Shown here piece by piece: positions 55,102 through 64,000 of a DNA stretch of 64,000 bases (its first letter is position 1; every line of letters begins with the position of its first letter). The notes under the pieces were generated by a model. It did not search any database. It was not told the origin of the DNA and saw only the letters and a list, made by a program, of their open reading frames with translations. The stretch covers positions 124,001-188,000 of the forward strand of contig CAVWXY010000009.1 in assembly GCA_963758945.1 (NCBI GenBank). Reading direction: 5' to 3'. Made by a program: the position numbers and the translations under genes. Source of the stretch: VAZQ01 sp963758945 (GTDB lineage: Bacteria; Pseudomonadota; Alphaproteobacteria; Rhizobiales; Xanthobacteraceae).

Positions 55102-57523
55102 ATGATGAAATTCACCCTCGCCTGGCTGAAGGAGCACCTCGACACCGACGCGCCGCTCGAGGCGATCGTCGACAAGCTCACCATGATCGGGCTCGAGGTC
55201 GAGAGCGTCGCCGATCGCAGCAAGCTGCTCGCGCCGTTCACCATCGCGCGGGTGATCTCGGCCGAGCAACATCCCAACGCCGACCGCCTGCGCGTGTGCA
55301 TGGTCGACACCGGCAGCGGCGATCCGGTGCAGGTCGTGTGCGGCGCGCCCAATGCGCGTTCCGGCATGAAGGGAGTGTTCGTGCCGCCCGGCGCCTTCAT
55401 CCCGGGCAAGAGCATGACGCTCGGCGTCGGCAAGATCCGCGGCGTCGAGAGCCGCGGCATGCTGGTCTCGGAATTCGAGCTGCAGATCTCCGACGACCAC
55501 GAGGGCATCATCGAGCTCCCCGACGATGCGCCGGTCGGCGCCAACTACGTGCGCTGGGCCGGGCTTGATGATCCCTTGATCGAGATCAACCTGACCACCA
55601 ACCGCGCCGACTGCACCGGAGTGAGCGGCATCGCGCGCGATCTCGCCGCCGCCGAGATGGGCGCGCTCAGGGACAAGACCGTCGAGCCGATTGCCGAGCG
55701 CTTCCCATGCCCCGTCAACGTAACGCTCGATTTCGGCGCGACGCCATCGCTCTGCCCGGCTTTCGCCTTGCGGCTCGTGCGCGGCGTGAAGAACGGCCCC
55801 TCGCCCGAATGGCTGCAGCGCCGGCTCGCCGCGATCGGACTGCGCCCGATCAATGCGCTGGTCGACATCACCAATTTCATCACCTACGACCGCGGGCGTC
55901 CGCTGCACGTGTTCGACGCCGCCAAGGTGCGCGGCAATCTCACGGTGCGGCGCGCACGCGAGGGCGAAACCCTCGTCGCGCTCGACGGCAAGCGCTACGC
56001 GCTCGACGAGACGATGTGCGTGATCGCCGACGAGGCCGGCGTGGAATCGCTCGCCGGCATCATGGGCGGCGAGGCCACGGGCTGCTCGCAGGCGACGACC
56101 GACGTGCTGATCGAATCGGCGCTGTGGGACCCGCTGAACATCGCGCAGACCGGCCGCAAGCTCGGCATCCAGTCGGACGCGCGCTACCGCTTCGAGCGCG
56201 GCGTCGATCCCACGTTCATGCTGCCCGGGCTCGAGCTCGCCACCAGGATGGTGCTCGATCTCTGCGGCGGCGAGCCCTCGCAGATTGTGGTCGCGGGAAA
56301 GCCGGAAGCCCCCGAACGCGTGATCGACTTTCCGCTCACGGAGCTGCCCCGTCTGGCCGGGATCGAGGTTTCCCTGCCCGAGGTCAAGCGGGTGCTCGGC
56401 GCGCTCGGCTTCGCCGTCGCCGGGGACGGCGAAAACCTGCGGGTCGCCGTGCCGTCGTGGCGCGCCGACGTGGAGGGCAAGGCCGACCTCGTCGAGGAAC
56501 TGGTGCGCATCCTCGGCGTCGACCGCGTCCCGGCGACGCCGTTCGACCGCGGCGAGGCGCCGCGCAAGCCAGTGCTCACGCCGATTCAGCTGCGCACGCG
56601 CAAGGCCAGGCGCGCGCTCGCCGCACGCGGCATGGTCGAGGCGGTGTCCTGGTCGTTCATCGCCAGGCCGCAGGCCGAGCTGTTCGGCGGCGGGCAACCC
56701 GAGCTCGCGCTCGCCAATCCGATTGCCTCGGATCTTTCCGACATGAGGCCGAGCCTCCTTCCAGGGCTGGTCGTCGCGGCGCAGAAGAACGCCGACCGCG
56801 GCTTTGCCGACGTGGCGCTGTTCGAGGTCGGGACAGGTTTTCCGCGGCGACCGGCCGCAGGACCAGCTCACCGCGGCAGGCGGCGTACGCCGCGCGCTCG
56901 CCAAGGCGACCGGCGTCGGCCGTCACTGGTCGGCGCCGGCGGCCGAGGTCGACGCGTTCGACGCCAAAGCCGATGCGCTCGCCGTGCTCGCCGCCGCTGG
57001 CGCGTCGGCACAGGCGCTGCAGGTCGTGCCGGGGGCGCCGGCCTGGTTCCATCCCGGCCGCTCCGGCACTATCCAGATCGGCCCGCAAAACGTGCTTGGC
57101 CATTTCGGCGAGCTCAATCCGCGCGCGCTCGAGGCGCTCGACGCCGATGCGCCGCTGGTCGCCTTCGAAGTGATCCTGGAAAAACTCCCGGACGCGAGGG
57201 CGAAGGCGACACGCGTGAAGCCGGTTCTGGAGCTTTCGGCGTTCCAGCCGGTGGAGCGCGACTTCGCCTTCGTCGTCGACCGCGCGGTAAAGGCGGCGGA
57301 TATCGTGCGCGCGACACAGAGCGTCGACCGCAAGCTGATCGCCAACATCACGGTGTTCGACGTCTATGAAGGCAAGGGGATCGAACCCGGCAAGAAGTCC
57401 GTCGCGATCGCCGTTACCCTGCAGCCGCGCGACAAGACGATGACCGACGAGGAGATCGACGCGGTCGCCGGCAAGATCGTGGCCGAGGTCGCCAAGCGGA
57501 CCGGCGGCACGTTGCGGGCGTGA
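55102..57523 (+). CDS. pheT: Phenylalanine--tRNA ligase beta subunit, frameshifted in this sequence
   Basis: The beta subunit, about 806 residues, with the tRNA-binding EMAP domain (about 40-150), B3/B4 editing domain, B5 and the anticodon-binding FDX-ACB domain. The frame is normal from MMKFTLAWLKEHL to FADVALFEVG, then one extra base near 56830-56833 (GGTCGGGACAGG) moves it; from 56834 the adjacent frame reads QVFRGDRPQDQL and continues to a normal end at 57523 (AKRTGGTLRA). Because the gene is essential, a read error is more probable than a real mutation. Confidence 0.95.
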
Positions 57524-57532
57524 CGCGACTCG

Positions 57533-58885
57533 TCAGCCCCGGCCGAGGAGCTTGAGCACCGCACCGGCGGCACGCTCGCCCGACTCCCAGGCGCCGGCGA
57601 CTGTACCCCAAAGCGTCTCGTGCGTGGCCTCGCCGGCGAAGAAGATGCGGCCCTTGAGCGGCTCCGTCAGCACCTTGCGCGCGGACTGGGCGCCGGGCGC
57701 CGCGGCAGAGGTGGCGCCGAGCACCCACGGCGCGTTGTTCCAGCGCGTGGCATGGCTGCGCTTGACGAGAGCTTTCATCTCGGCACCGTACATCCCGCCG
57801 AGCCAGCTGAGCGCAAAATCGATCATCGCCGCCTCGCCCTTGGCGGAGAGATCGCGCCCGAAATCGCCGCCGACGTCGACGACGCAGAGCGTCGTCCCCG
57901 ACATGTTGCCCAGGATCGCGGCGGTTTGGCTATTTTCGCTTTTTTCGAACACGAGCTCGTCGGCGCGCAGCCCGAGCGGATTCCCGGGCAGCTCCAGCGC
58001 CACGTGATCGTGGCTGCCGAGCCTGAGGCTGTTGACGGCGTCAAGATGCCGCTTGGGCAGATTGGGCTCGAATTTGAGCTTGCCGGCGGCCAACGCATTG
58101 GTCGAAACCGTCACGATGGCGGCAGCGGTCCGGAACGCGCCTTTGGTGGTGTCGACCTCGAGCCGCAGCCGGCTCCACCATTCGATTGTCCGCACCTGCG
58201 TCGCAGGCAGAAACGGCAGCCCCGCCGCCAATTTCGTCAACACAGAACCGAATCCCTGCGGGCAGAATGCGTTGTTGTTGCGATCCCCGGAGCGGGCGAG
58301 GTCGACGGTCGATACCTGCGAAAGCTCCTTGCCGCAGGTGTAAGGGCCGAGCACGAAATCAATCGTGGGCCGCCAGTCGCCGAGGTCCTTGGGCAGCACC
58401 TGGGCGCATGCCACGTCGCTCTTGCGCGCAGCATCGGCGATGGCGGTGGTGGCGCGCACGAGCCCGGCGAGAAAATCCTCCATTTCGCCCTCGCGCGCGT
58501 AGCGCCGACCGATGCGGACGCGCTGGCCAGGCGGCGCGACATTGATGCCGAACCCCGCCTGCATGGCGAGTTTCACCAGCGGATTGATATCGGCCGCGTA
58601 CATCCAGTGGGCGCCGAGATCATAGGGAACGCCGAAGATCCGGGTGTCGGTGATGCAGCGTCCGCCGATCGCATCGGCGGCATCGACCAGGACGAAGCGT
58701 TTGCGCGCGGCCGCGAGCCGCCGCGCGGCGGCGATGCCCGCCGCACCGGCGCCTATGATGACGGCATCGACCCAACCGGAGCGCGGAACTTCGGAGGTCG
58801 GCGACGGCCGCGGCGCTGCGAGCGCGGGAACCGCTGCCGCACCGGCGGCGGATGCAAGGAAGAGGCGACGGCTCAGGCGTTTCAT
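57533..58885 (-). CDS. FAD-dependent amine-oxidase-like protein, Tat-exported
   Basis: A 450-residue flavoprotein of the flavin amine oxidase fold. The twin-arginine signal SRRLFLASAAG is followed by the dinucleotide motif IIGAGAAGIAAARRL and the GG-R motif IGGRC; FAGEATHETLWGTVAGAWESG near the C-terminus binds FAD. Substrate unknown; periplasmic amines or polyamines are possible. It is convergent with pheT and divergent from the EI24-like gene. Confidence 0.87.
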   Translation of the reverse strand: MKRLSRRLFLASAAGAAAVPALAAPRPSPTSEVPRSGWVDAVIIGAGAAGIAAARRLAAARKRFVLVDAADAIGGRCITDTRIFGVPYDLGAHWMYAADINPLVKLAMQAGFGINVAPPGQRVRIGRRYAREGEMEDFLAGLVRATTAIADAARKSDVACAQVLPKDLGDWRPTIDFVLGPYTCGKELSQVSTVDLARSGDRNNNAFCPQGFGSVLTKLAAGLPFLPATQVRTIEWWSRLRLEVDTTKGAFRTAAAIVTVSTNALAAGKLKFEPNLPKRHLDAVNSLRLGSHDHVALELPGNPLGLRADELVFEKSENSQTAAILGNMSGTTLCVVDVGGDFGRDLSAKGEAAMIDFALSWLGGMYGAEMKALVKRSHATRWNNAPWVLGATSAAAPGAQSARKVLTEPLKGRIFFAGEATHETLWGTVAGAWESGERAAGAVLKLLGRG

Positions 58886-59068
58886 GGCGTGCAGAGGTCT
58901 TGCATGGCGAGGTCTATCATGGAAATTGCGAAGAATGCGCGCGGCAAATCGTTTCCTCCGCCGCCGCGCTTGCGGTATCGACCTGCCTTACCCGAAAGCC
59001 GAAGCGATGAACTGCGGCCCTCGTTTGGTCAAGCCCAGTCGGCTTTGAAGGAGCGGAGGACAACACCG

Positions 59069-59794
59069 ATGCTCGACGCCGCTGTCAAGGCGCTCTCTCA
59101 GCTGCTCTCGCCGCCATTCCGCGTGGTGCTGCTGAAATCCGCCGGGCTTGCGTTGGCGCTGATTATCCTGATCGGCGTCGGGCTCCACCGGCTGCTGGCC
59201 TGGCTCGCGACCACGGGAGCGGATTGGCTCGAGGGCGCGCTTGGGGCTGGCACGCATATGCTGCTGTCGATCCTGACGTGGATCATTTCCATCGCGGCAG
59301 GGCTGGGAGTCGTCGTCGGATCGGTCTTGCTGATGCCGGCAGTGACCGCGCTGGTCGGGAGCTTCTTCGTCGATGAGATCGCGCTCGAAGTGGAGCGCAC
59401 GCACTATCCCTTGGACCCGGTCGGCCGCCCGCCCCCGCCGCTGCGCGCGCTGATGGAGGGCGTGAAGGCCGCGTTGCTGGCGGTCCTCGTCTATCTCGTC
59501 GCGCTCCCGTTCCTCCTCTTCGCCGGGTTCGGCGCGGTCATTTTCTTCCTGGCTGCCGCCTATCTGCTCGGTCGGGAATATTTCGAGCTCGCCGCCATGC
59601 GCCACCACCCCTTCGCCGAGGCCAAACGGCTGCGGAAGATTCATCGGGGGACGGTGTTCGTCGCGGGCCTGCTGATCGCCGCCTTCGTGTCGATCCCGAT
59701 CGTCAACCTCGCGACGCCGCTATTCGGCATGGCCTTGATGGTGCACGTGCGTCGGATGACGGATGCCACAAGGCCGAGATCGGAGAACGGATAA
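59069..59794 (+). CDS. EI24/CysZ-like membrane protein
   Basis: A 241-residue membrane protein with about four hydrophobic segments (residues 20-40, 60-90, 130-165, 195-220). I assign it to the EI24/CysZ-like domain family from helix layout and the HYPLDPVGRPPPP loop; E. coli CysZ helps sulfate uptake. A direct role in sulfate transport is not proved. The ATG at 59069 follows GGAGGA. The 3' end faces the DUF4403 gene. Confidence 0.78.
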   Translation: MLDAAVKALSQLLSPPFRVVLLKSAGLALALIILIGVGLHRLLAWLATTGADWLEGALGAGTHMLLSILTWIISIAAGLGVVVGSVLLMPAVTALVGSFFVDEIALEVERTHYPLDPVGRPPPPLRALMEGVKAALLAVLVYLVALPFLLFAGFGAVIFFLAAAYLLGREYFELAAMRHHPFAEAKRLRKIHRGTVFVAGLLIAAFVSIPIVNLATPLFGMALMVHVRRMTDATRPRSENG

Positions 59795-59810
59795 GAGGCG
59801 CCTTCCTCTT
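59793..59810. terminator. Hairpin between EI24-like and DUF4403 genes
   Basis: AAGAGG (59793-59798) is complementary to CCTCTT (59805-59810) with a CGCCTT loop. It begins in the stop codon of the EI24-like gene. A GTCATCCG word like that at 44399 follows at 59821. The stem is short. Confidence 0.35.
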
Positions 59811-59835
59811 CCTGTTCCCTGTCATCCGCCCTCCG

Positions 59836-61428
59836 TCATTTGGTCGCCAGCTTCGTCACCGCCACCCGCACCGTGCCGTCGGCTTCCGCGATCACCCGCA
59901 GCGTTTTGGCGTCGAACGCGATGCCGACGAGGCGCAGATCGGTGACGGCGGCGTCGACGCGAACGCCGTCGACGCTCGTGCGGGACTCCGCGAGCGCCGC
60001 CTCGATGCTCTTACGCGCGTTCGCCGTCAGCGGGACGAGGTCTACTTCCGCGCTCTCCGCCAGCGCCTTTTCCAGATACGGTACCGCAGCCCGCGCCGCG
60101 GCGCCGAGCAGACCGAACGCAGCCTCCGACTCCACGTCGAGCACGAGATCGTCGAACCGGAGCACCTGACGCGCGCGATCGAGCTTCGGTCGACCCCAGA
60201 GATGCACCGTCGCCTCGGCGCCGAGACCGAACCAGCTCTTGTTTTCGTTGGCCTTGACGCGCAGGGAGATCAGCAGGCGGTCGCCGGATGCCGCGAGGCT
60301 CACATTCCGCACGGTGACCGCGAAGGCACCGCTCTTGTCGGCGGGGAAGGTTTTTCCCGTCAGTTGCGCGGCGAGCAGCCGATTCACCTCGGTGAACGGA
60401 ATATCGATGGGCACGGCGATGTTGACGCGGCCCTGATCGATCTGCGGCACGAGCTCCAATTTCGCCGGGAACGGACAATCCGGCTTGGTCTCGTTGGGCA
60501 CGATCCGCGTTTCCGCCTGCACGCCGAACGTGAGGAGGAGCGCGGCGTCGCCGATGCGGGGCTGCGCGGCAAAGGCGCGTGTCGGGCGCAGCTCGAGCCA
60601 AAGATTGGGCACGCCGGACGAGGCGGCGCCGAGCGGGATGGAGCGGCACATCTTGGTCCATTCACGCCGCGCCGCGAGTTCGAGGAACGGGTCGTCGCGC
60701 AGCCGCGCTTGCAAGGCCGCCACCTGCTCATTGACGCTGCGTTCGAGCAGCGGCTTGACCTCATTCGAGACGTTGAGCTTGACCCCGAGCATCGGCAGCG
60801 AGGCATCCGCGATCGTCACCTGGGCCGCCAGATTGGGTTCCAATCGCCACCCCGGCACCAGGGCCGGGCGCGATGTCATCGTGACGTTGCCGCGCAGGTC
60901 GACGCGCTGATCGATCGTCTTGCCTTGCAGCTTCTGCACGCCTTGCCCGAGGCGGCCGCCGAGCAAGCCACCGATGGCGTCCACGAGATTACCGCCGTCG
61001 CTGGAGACTTGCCCGGTCGTCTGGACAGTTCCCGTCAGCGCCGTGGACACGGCGAGTGCCTCCGGGCGACCGCTGACCGCGAGCGGACCGCGGGCGACCG
61101 TCCAGGCGATCTCGGCGTTCGAAAGCAACTGCGGCAACACGTTGTCGCGCCTGCCCGCGAGGTTGCGCGGCGCCGCCGTCTCCATCGCATCGCGAATGGC
61201 GGACAGTGCGATGGTCGCCGGCGTCACGATCACGGAGCTGCGGGTGAGCGGCGCCAGCGGCGGCACGTCGACCAGCGCCGGCCTCCGATCGTTCGAGGCC
61301 GACCACCACTGTGACGCCCAGAGCGCCCCGCCGAACGCGGCGACCGCAACCAGCCCGCCGATGGCGATCTTGCCCCAAGGCAGATGCATGCCGGCCAATC
61401 CCTCCCGAATCGCGGCGAGGATTGTCAT
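59836..61428 (-). CDS. DUF4403 family protein
   Basis: A 530-residue protein with one N-terminal membrane helix (about 20-41) and a long periplasmic part of repeated beta structure. I recognise it as DUF4403, function unknown; the fold has been compared with lipid-binding tubular proteins. Symmetry between the halves (two ~200-residue sections with similar DGTVQ/V patterns) hints at a duplicated domain. It lies upstream of a short gap to the nth gene on the same strand. Confidence 0.8.
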   Translation of the reverse strand: MTILAAIREGLAGMHLPWGKIAIGGLVAVAAFGGALWASQWWSASNDRRPALVDVPPLAPLTRSSVIVTPATIALSAIRDAMETAAPRNLAGRRDNVLPQLLSNAEIAWTVARGPLAVSGRPEALAVSTALTGTVQTTGQVSSDGGNLVDAIGGLLGGRLGQGVQKLQGKTIDQRVDLRGNVTMTSRPALVPGWRLEPNLAAQVTIADASLPMLGVKLNVSNEVKPLLERSVNEQVAALQARLRDDPFLELAARREWTKMCRSIPLGAASSGVPNLWLELRPTRAFAAQPRIGDAALLLTFGVQAETRIVPNETKPDCPFPAKLELVPQIDQGRVNIAVPIDIPFTEVNRLLAAQLTGKTFPADKSGAFAVTVRNVSLAASGDRLLISLRVKANENKSWFGLGAEATVHLWGRPKLDRARQVLRFDDLVLDVESEAAFGLLGAAARAAVPYLEKALAESAEVDLVPLTANARKSIEAALAESRTSVDGVRVDAAVTDLRLVGIAFDAKTLRVIAEADGTVRVAVTKLATK

Positions 61429-61531
61429 TGACCTCCGATTGTGGTGGCAGCGAGACAGCAGCTATCGGCGTGCAATGCACGTGTATTCGATCGGCCTCTT
61501 GCCGGGATGGGGCGGAGAGATCATTGAGAGA

Positions 61532-62335
61532 TCATTGGGTGACTGTCTTGCCCGGCCATTTGCAGAGGTCGACGATCAGGCATTTCTCGCACAGGGGGCG
61601 ACGGGCAACGCAGACGTAGCGCCCGTGCAGGATCAGCCAGTGGTGGGCGTGGGGCTTGTATTTGGCCGGCACCACTTGGTCGAGTTTCGTCTCGACCTCG
61701 AACGGCGTCCTGCCGGTCGCCATGCCGGTGCGATTGCCGACGCGAAAAATGTGGGTATCGACCGCGATGGTCGGCTCGCCGAAGGCGACGTTGAGGACCA
61801 CATTGGCGGTCTTGCGGCCAACCCCGGGCAGCGCCTCCAGCGCCTCGCGCGTGCGCGGAACCTTGCCGGCGTGTTCGGTCACGATCTTCCTGGACAGCGC
61901 GACCACGTTCTTGGCCTTGGTGCGGTAGAGGCCGATGGTCTTGATCAAGCCCTGCACCCGCTCCTCGCCGAGCGCTGCCATCTTGTCAGGGGTATCGGCG
62001 GCGGCAAACAGCGCGGGCGTGGCCTTGTTGACGCCGGCATCGGTCGCCTGCGCCGAGAGCACCACCGCGATCAGGAGCGTGAACGGATTGATGTGCTCGA
62101 GCTCGCCCTTCGGCTCGGGTCGGGCGGCCTGGAAACGGCGGAACGCTTCCTCGATCTCGGCGGTTGTCCATTGCGGCAGGGCGCCGGCGGCGGCCTTGCG
62201 GTCGGCGGCGATCCGCTTGGCGGGCCGTTTGACCTCGGCCTTGCGGTCACGGGCAGTGCGCAGGCTCCGCGCCGCTCGGCGTGGCGCCTTACGGGCGGGT
62301 AGGCGGGCCGCCCGGCGAGGTGTTTTGCGGGCCAT
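61532..62335 (-). CDS. nth: Endonuclease III
   Basis: A DNA glycosylase/AP lyase of 267 residues for oxidised pyrimidines. The helix-hairpin-helix LPGVGRKTANVV, the catalytic Asp in VDTHIFRV and the 4Fe-4S cluster CVARRPLCEKCLIVDLC (C-x6-C-x2-C-x5-C) are present. An unusual Arg/Ala-rich N-terminal extension of about 55 residues precedes the fold; the ATG at 62335 is kept because no later start fits better. Divergent from the DUF2244 gene. Confidence 0.95.
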   Translation of the reverse strand: MARKTPRRAARLPARKAPRRAARSLRTARDRKAEVKRPAKRIAADRKAAAGALPQWTTAEIEEAFRRFQAARPEPKGELEHINPFTLLIAVVLSAQATDAGVNKATPALFAAADTPDKMAALGEERVQGLIKTIGLYRTKAKNVVALSRKIVTEHAGKVPRTREALEALPGVGRKTANVVLNVAFGEPTIAVDTHIFRVGNRTGMATGRTPFEVETKLDQVVPAKYKPHAHHWLILHGRYVCVARRPLCEKCLIVDLCKWPGKTVTQ

Positions 62336-62355
62336 GGTTCGGTATAGTGAGCGTC

Positions 62356-62868
62356 ATGTCAGCCGACAACGACCGCGCCTTCGAACCCACGATCTTTTCC
62401 GCGGTGCTCACCCCGCACCGCTCGCTCGGCCGCCGCGGTTTTGTCCTTTTGATGCTTGTGCTTGGCGGCATCAGCCTCGCGACCGGGACGGTATTTCTCC
62501 TCGCCGGCGCTTGGCCGGTCTTCGGCTTCTGCGGGCTCGACCTCCTGCTGGTCTATCTCGCCTTCCAGGTGAGCTACCGGCGCGCCCGGGCCTACGAGCA
62601 GGTCACCGTCACGCCGTCCGAGCTCACGGTACGCAAGGTGAGCCACCACGGTCGCATCAGCGAGTGGACGCTCAATCCGCTGTGGGTGCGGCTCGACCGG
62701 GTCGTGCACGCGGAGTTCGGCATCGAGCGGCTGTTCTTGGTCTCGCACGGCCGGCGGCTCGCGATCGCCGCCTTCCTCGGACCGGAGGAGAAGGAGAGCT
62801 TCGCGGTGGCGCTTTCGGCCGCGCTCGGCGAGGCCAAGCGCGGTCCGACCCGGACGGTGTTCGACTAG
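62356..62868 (+). CDS. DUF2244 domain-containing integral membrane protein
   Basis: A 170-residue protein with two close hydrophobic helices (about residues 28-50 and 52-72) and a C-terminal beta-rich part with WVRLDRVVHAEFGIERLFLVSHGRRLAIAAFLGPEEK, the mark of DUF2244. Function unknown. The ATG at 62356 was preferred to 62281. Such genes often stand beside nth in related genomes, here divergent. Confidence 0.85.
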   Translation: MSADNDRAFEPTIFSAVLTPHRSLGRRGFVLLMLVLGGISLATGTVFLLAGAWPVFGFCGLDLLLVYLAFQVSYRRARAYEQVTVTPSELTVRKVSHHGRISEWTLNPLWVRLDRVVHAEFGIERLFLVSHGRRLAIAAFLGPEEKESFAVALSAALGEAKRGPTRTVFD

Positions 62869-63138
62869 CTGGCGCCGTCATTTCAGGCCAGGACGGGCCG
62901 CATTGTCGAGGGACCCAGATCACGCGCTTCGTGCCGGCAGAGATCGACCCGAGGGCGGGAGAACTGCGGGATGCAAGGATATTCCGGAGGGAAATCTCGA
63001 TGTCACACGGGCGTTGTGAGAATTGAATTCATTCGGCTCTGCTTGGTACATGTCCATGCCATCGTGGCTTCGCCGCCCGCCCTGGCACCATTCGCCGTGA
63101 ATTTCGCAGACTCTGATTCCCCCACACTCACCCATGCA
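62869..63138. other. 270-base intergenic region before the TPR regulator
   Basis: No gene recognised. GC drops clearly along this stretch (for example GTTGTGAGAATTGAATTCATTC near 63013) compared with the genes to its left, so a boundary between old and acquired DNA may lie here. Confidence 0.5.
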
Positions 63139-64000
63139 TCATGCCAGTTCATCCAGAAGCGTCCGGGCTTGTCTGAGATCAGCTGTGTCGAAGCCTTCGG
63201 TAAACCAGTCATAGACCGGAGCAAGGAGATCGTGAGCTTCGCGTCGCTTGCACTGCGCGCTCCAAAGACGTGCCAAGCTAGTTGCCGCGCACAGCTCCCA
63301 GGATTTCGCCTCCTGGAGACGCGCAATCGACAATGCGTCTCGGAAGTACGCCTCCGCGCGGGGCGCGGCGCCGGGCAATCCTTCCTTCAATAGTAACTCG
63401 CCGTTGAGCTGATATAGCCGAGCCTGAAAGAAACATTCCTTCGTCTGTTCCACCACGCTCAACGCTTCCGATATTACCCCAAGACCTTGTCGCGGCTGGC
63501 CGTTCATTCCGCACGTTTCGGCCAGAAGCGCAAGCCAACGTGGTTTGTCCATCCTTGCTCCGGTCGCTAGAAAATCGTTGATACCGTTGCGGAGGCGGTT
63601 AATTCCGTCGTCCATTCCACCCTGTGCAGAGGCAGCCCAGCCCGACATGATATTTGCCTCCGCCAGCCAGAAAGGAAAACCGTGCTCGACAGCCAGGTTC
63701 TTCGCCTCATCGGCCAATTCTGGGATAAATTGCGCTTCCCCCCGACACTGATGGATAAAAATGGAATAGATCAGCGCTTGCGCAAGGCTGAAGGGATGCA
63801 CCAGATGCCGGGCGAGGGCTACGGCTTTGCGGCATGCGGCCAGTGCGCGATCCGGATAGCCCAGCACCCACAACACAAAGGCCTCGTGGACCAAACAGGC
63901 AATACCAGGATCATTCCCGTAGCGAAATGCATGGACGTGATGCTGCTGCGGGTCATAGACGCGGCACCCTTCCTCCAGGTGGTCGCGGGCCCGAACAAAT
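63139..64000 (-). CDS. C-terminal part of a TPR-containing regulator, 5' end missing
   Basis: The last 286 codons of a longer protein whose start lies beyond base 64000; the frame is open to the edge. The start of what is visible reads RARDHLEEGCRVYDPQQHHVHAFRYG, followed by TPR-like helix pairs with AGQHHEAL-type spacing. This pattern is typical of the C-terminal TPR region of adenylate/guanylate cyclase or AfsR-like regulators that carry an N-terminal cyclase and an AAA domain. The exact class cannot be decided here. Codon use is less GC-rich than in the other genes of the window, a sign of possible acquisition. Confidence 0.8.
   Translation of the reverse strand, partial: FVRARDHLEEGCRVYDPQQHHVHAFRYGNDPGIACLVHEAFVLWVLGYPDRALAACRKAVALARHLVHPFSLAQALIYSIFIHQCRGEAQFIPELADEAKNLAVEHGFPFWLAEANIMSGWAASAQGGMDDGINRLRNGINDFLATGARMDKPRWLALLAETCGMNGQPRQGLGVISEALSVVEQTKECFFQARLYQLNGELLLKEGLPGAAPRAEAYFRDALSIARLQEAKSWELCAATSLARLWSAQCKRREAHDLLAPVYDWFTEGFDTADLRQARTLLDELA

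Noticed and set aside
53625..56904. Open frames of 639 and 643 residues on the minus strand opposite pheS and pheT
   Set aside because: They are shadows caused by high GC in the third codon position; pheS and pheT on the plus strand match their families throughout.
55102..57523. Programmed frameshift in pheT
   Set aside because: No slippery heptamer or following pseudoknot was seen at 56824-56838, and other pheT genes do not use one; a read error is simpler.

Overview
The window is high-GC chromosomal DNA of an alphaproteobacterium, most likely of the order Hyphomicrobiales (Rhizobiales). The evidence is gene order. addA-trxA, folC, accD, trpA, trpB and trpF are followed by ihfB, sppA, rpsA, cmk and aroA; rnd, lptC, lptA, lptB, rpoN, hpf and ptsN form one block; and infC-rpmI-rplT-pheS-pheT form another. 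The family-specific small proteins (TIGR02300, DUF1150, DUF2244) and a ROSE-type RNA thermometer before hsp20 agree with this. I cannot fix a genus. No phage, transposase, integrase or CRISPR array was seen.

Layout. 1-16.9 kb is core: DNA repair (addA, broken by the window edge), thioredoxin, an ATP-dependent DNA ligase, folate and fatty acid enzymes, tryptophan synthesis, ribosomal protein S1 and the shikimate enzyme AroA. A tRNA-Ala(GGC) gene at 17.0 kb marks the change to an accessory stretch at 17-34 kb. It holds a multicopper oxidase with a His/Met-rich membrane protein, an L,D-transpeptidase, and a set of catabolic-looking genes: a benzoylformate-decarboxylase-like ThDP enzyme, a large alpha/beta hydrolase, an OprB porin, a TctC-type binding protein, 3-hydroxyanthranilate dioxygenase, a mandelate-racemase-like enzyme, a gamma-resorcylate-decarboxylase-like enzyme and a ketopantoate-reductase-like enzyme. 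34.2-42.1 kb is the heat shock, RpoN and LPS-transport block with tRNA-Leu(CAG). 42.2-48.6 kb carries an NDUFA9-like protein, an alpha-hydroxy-acid oxidase, UppP, an FzlA-like protein, QueG and small enzymes. 48.6-57.5 kb is the infC to pheT translation block with a glycosyltransferase, a DinB protein and a Rieske oxygenase inserted. 57.5-62.9 kb holds an amine-oxidase-like flavoprotein, membrane proteins and endonuclease III. The last 0.9 kb is the end of a large TPR regulator in visibly less GC-rich DNA.

Four genes (trpF, sppA, a thermonuclease gene and pheT) each contain one single-base frameshift with the rest of the protein intact in the neighbouring frame. Because pheT is essential, I read these mainly as sequencing or assembly errors. 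Two of them are the same extra T inside an expected GAGTC, which is a GANTC (CcrM-type) site.

The most interesting items for follow-up are the ROSE-like thermometer whose helix pairs with the ribosome binding site of hsp20, the AUU start of infC, two mandelate-pathway look-alike enzymes that each lack a key catalytic residue, a pair of CRP-like operators before the second DUF1150 gene, and several well-formed hairpins and repeats at convergent gene ends.
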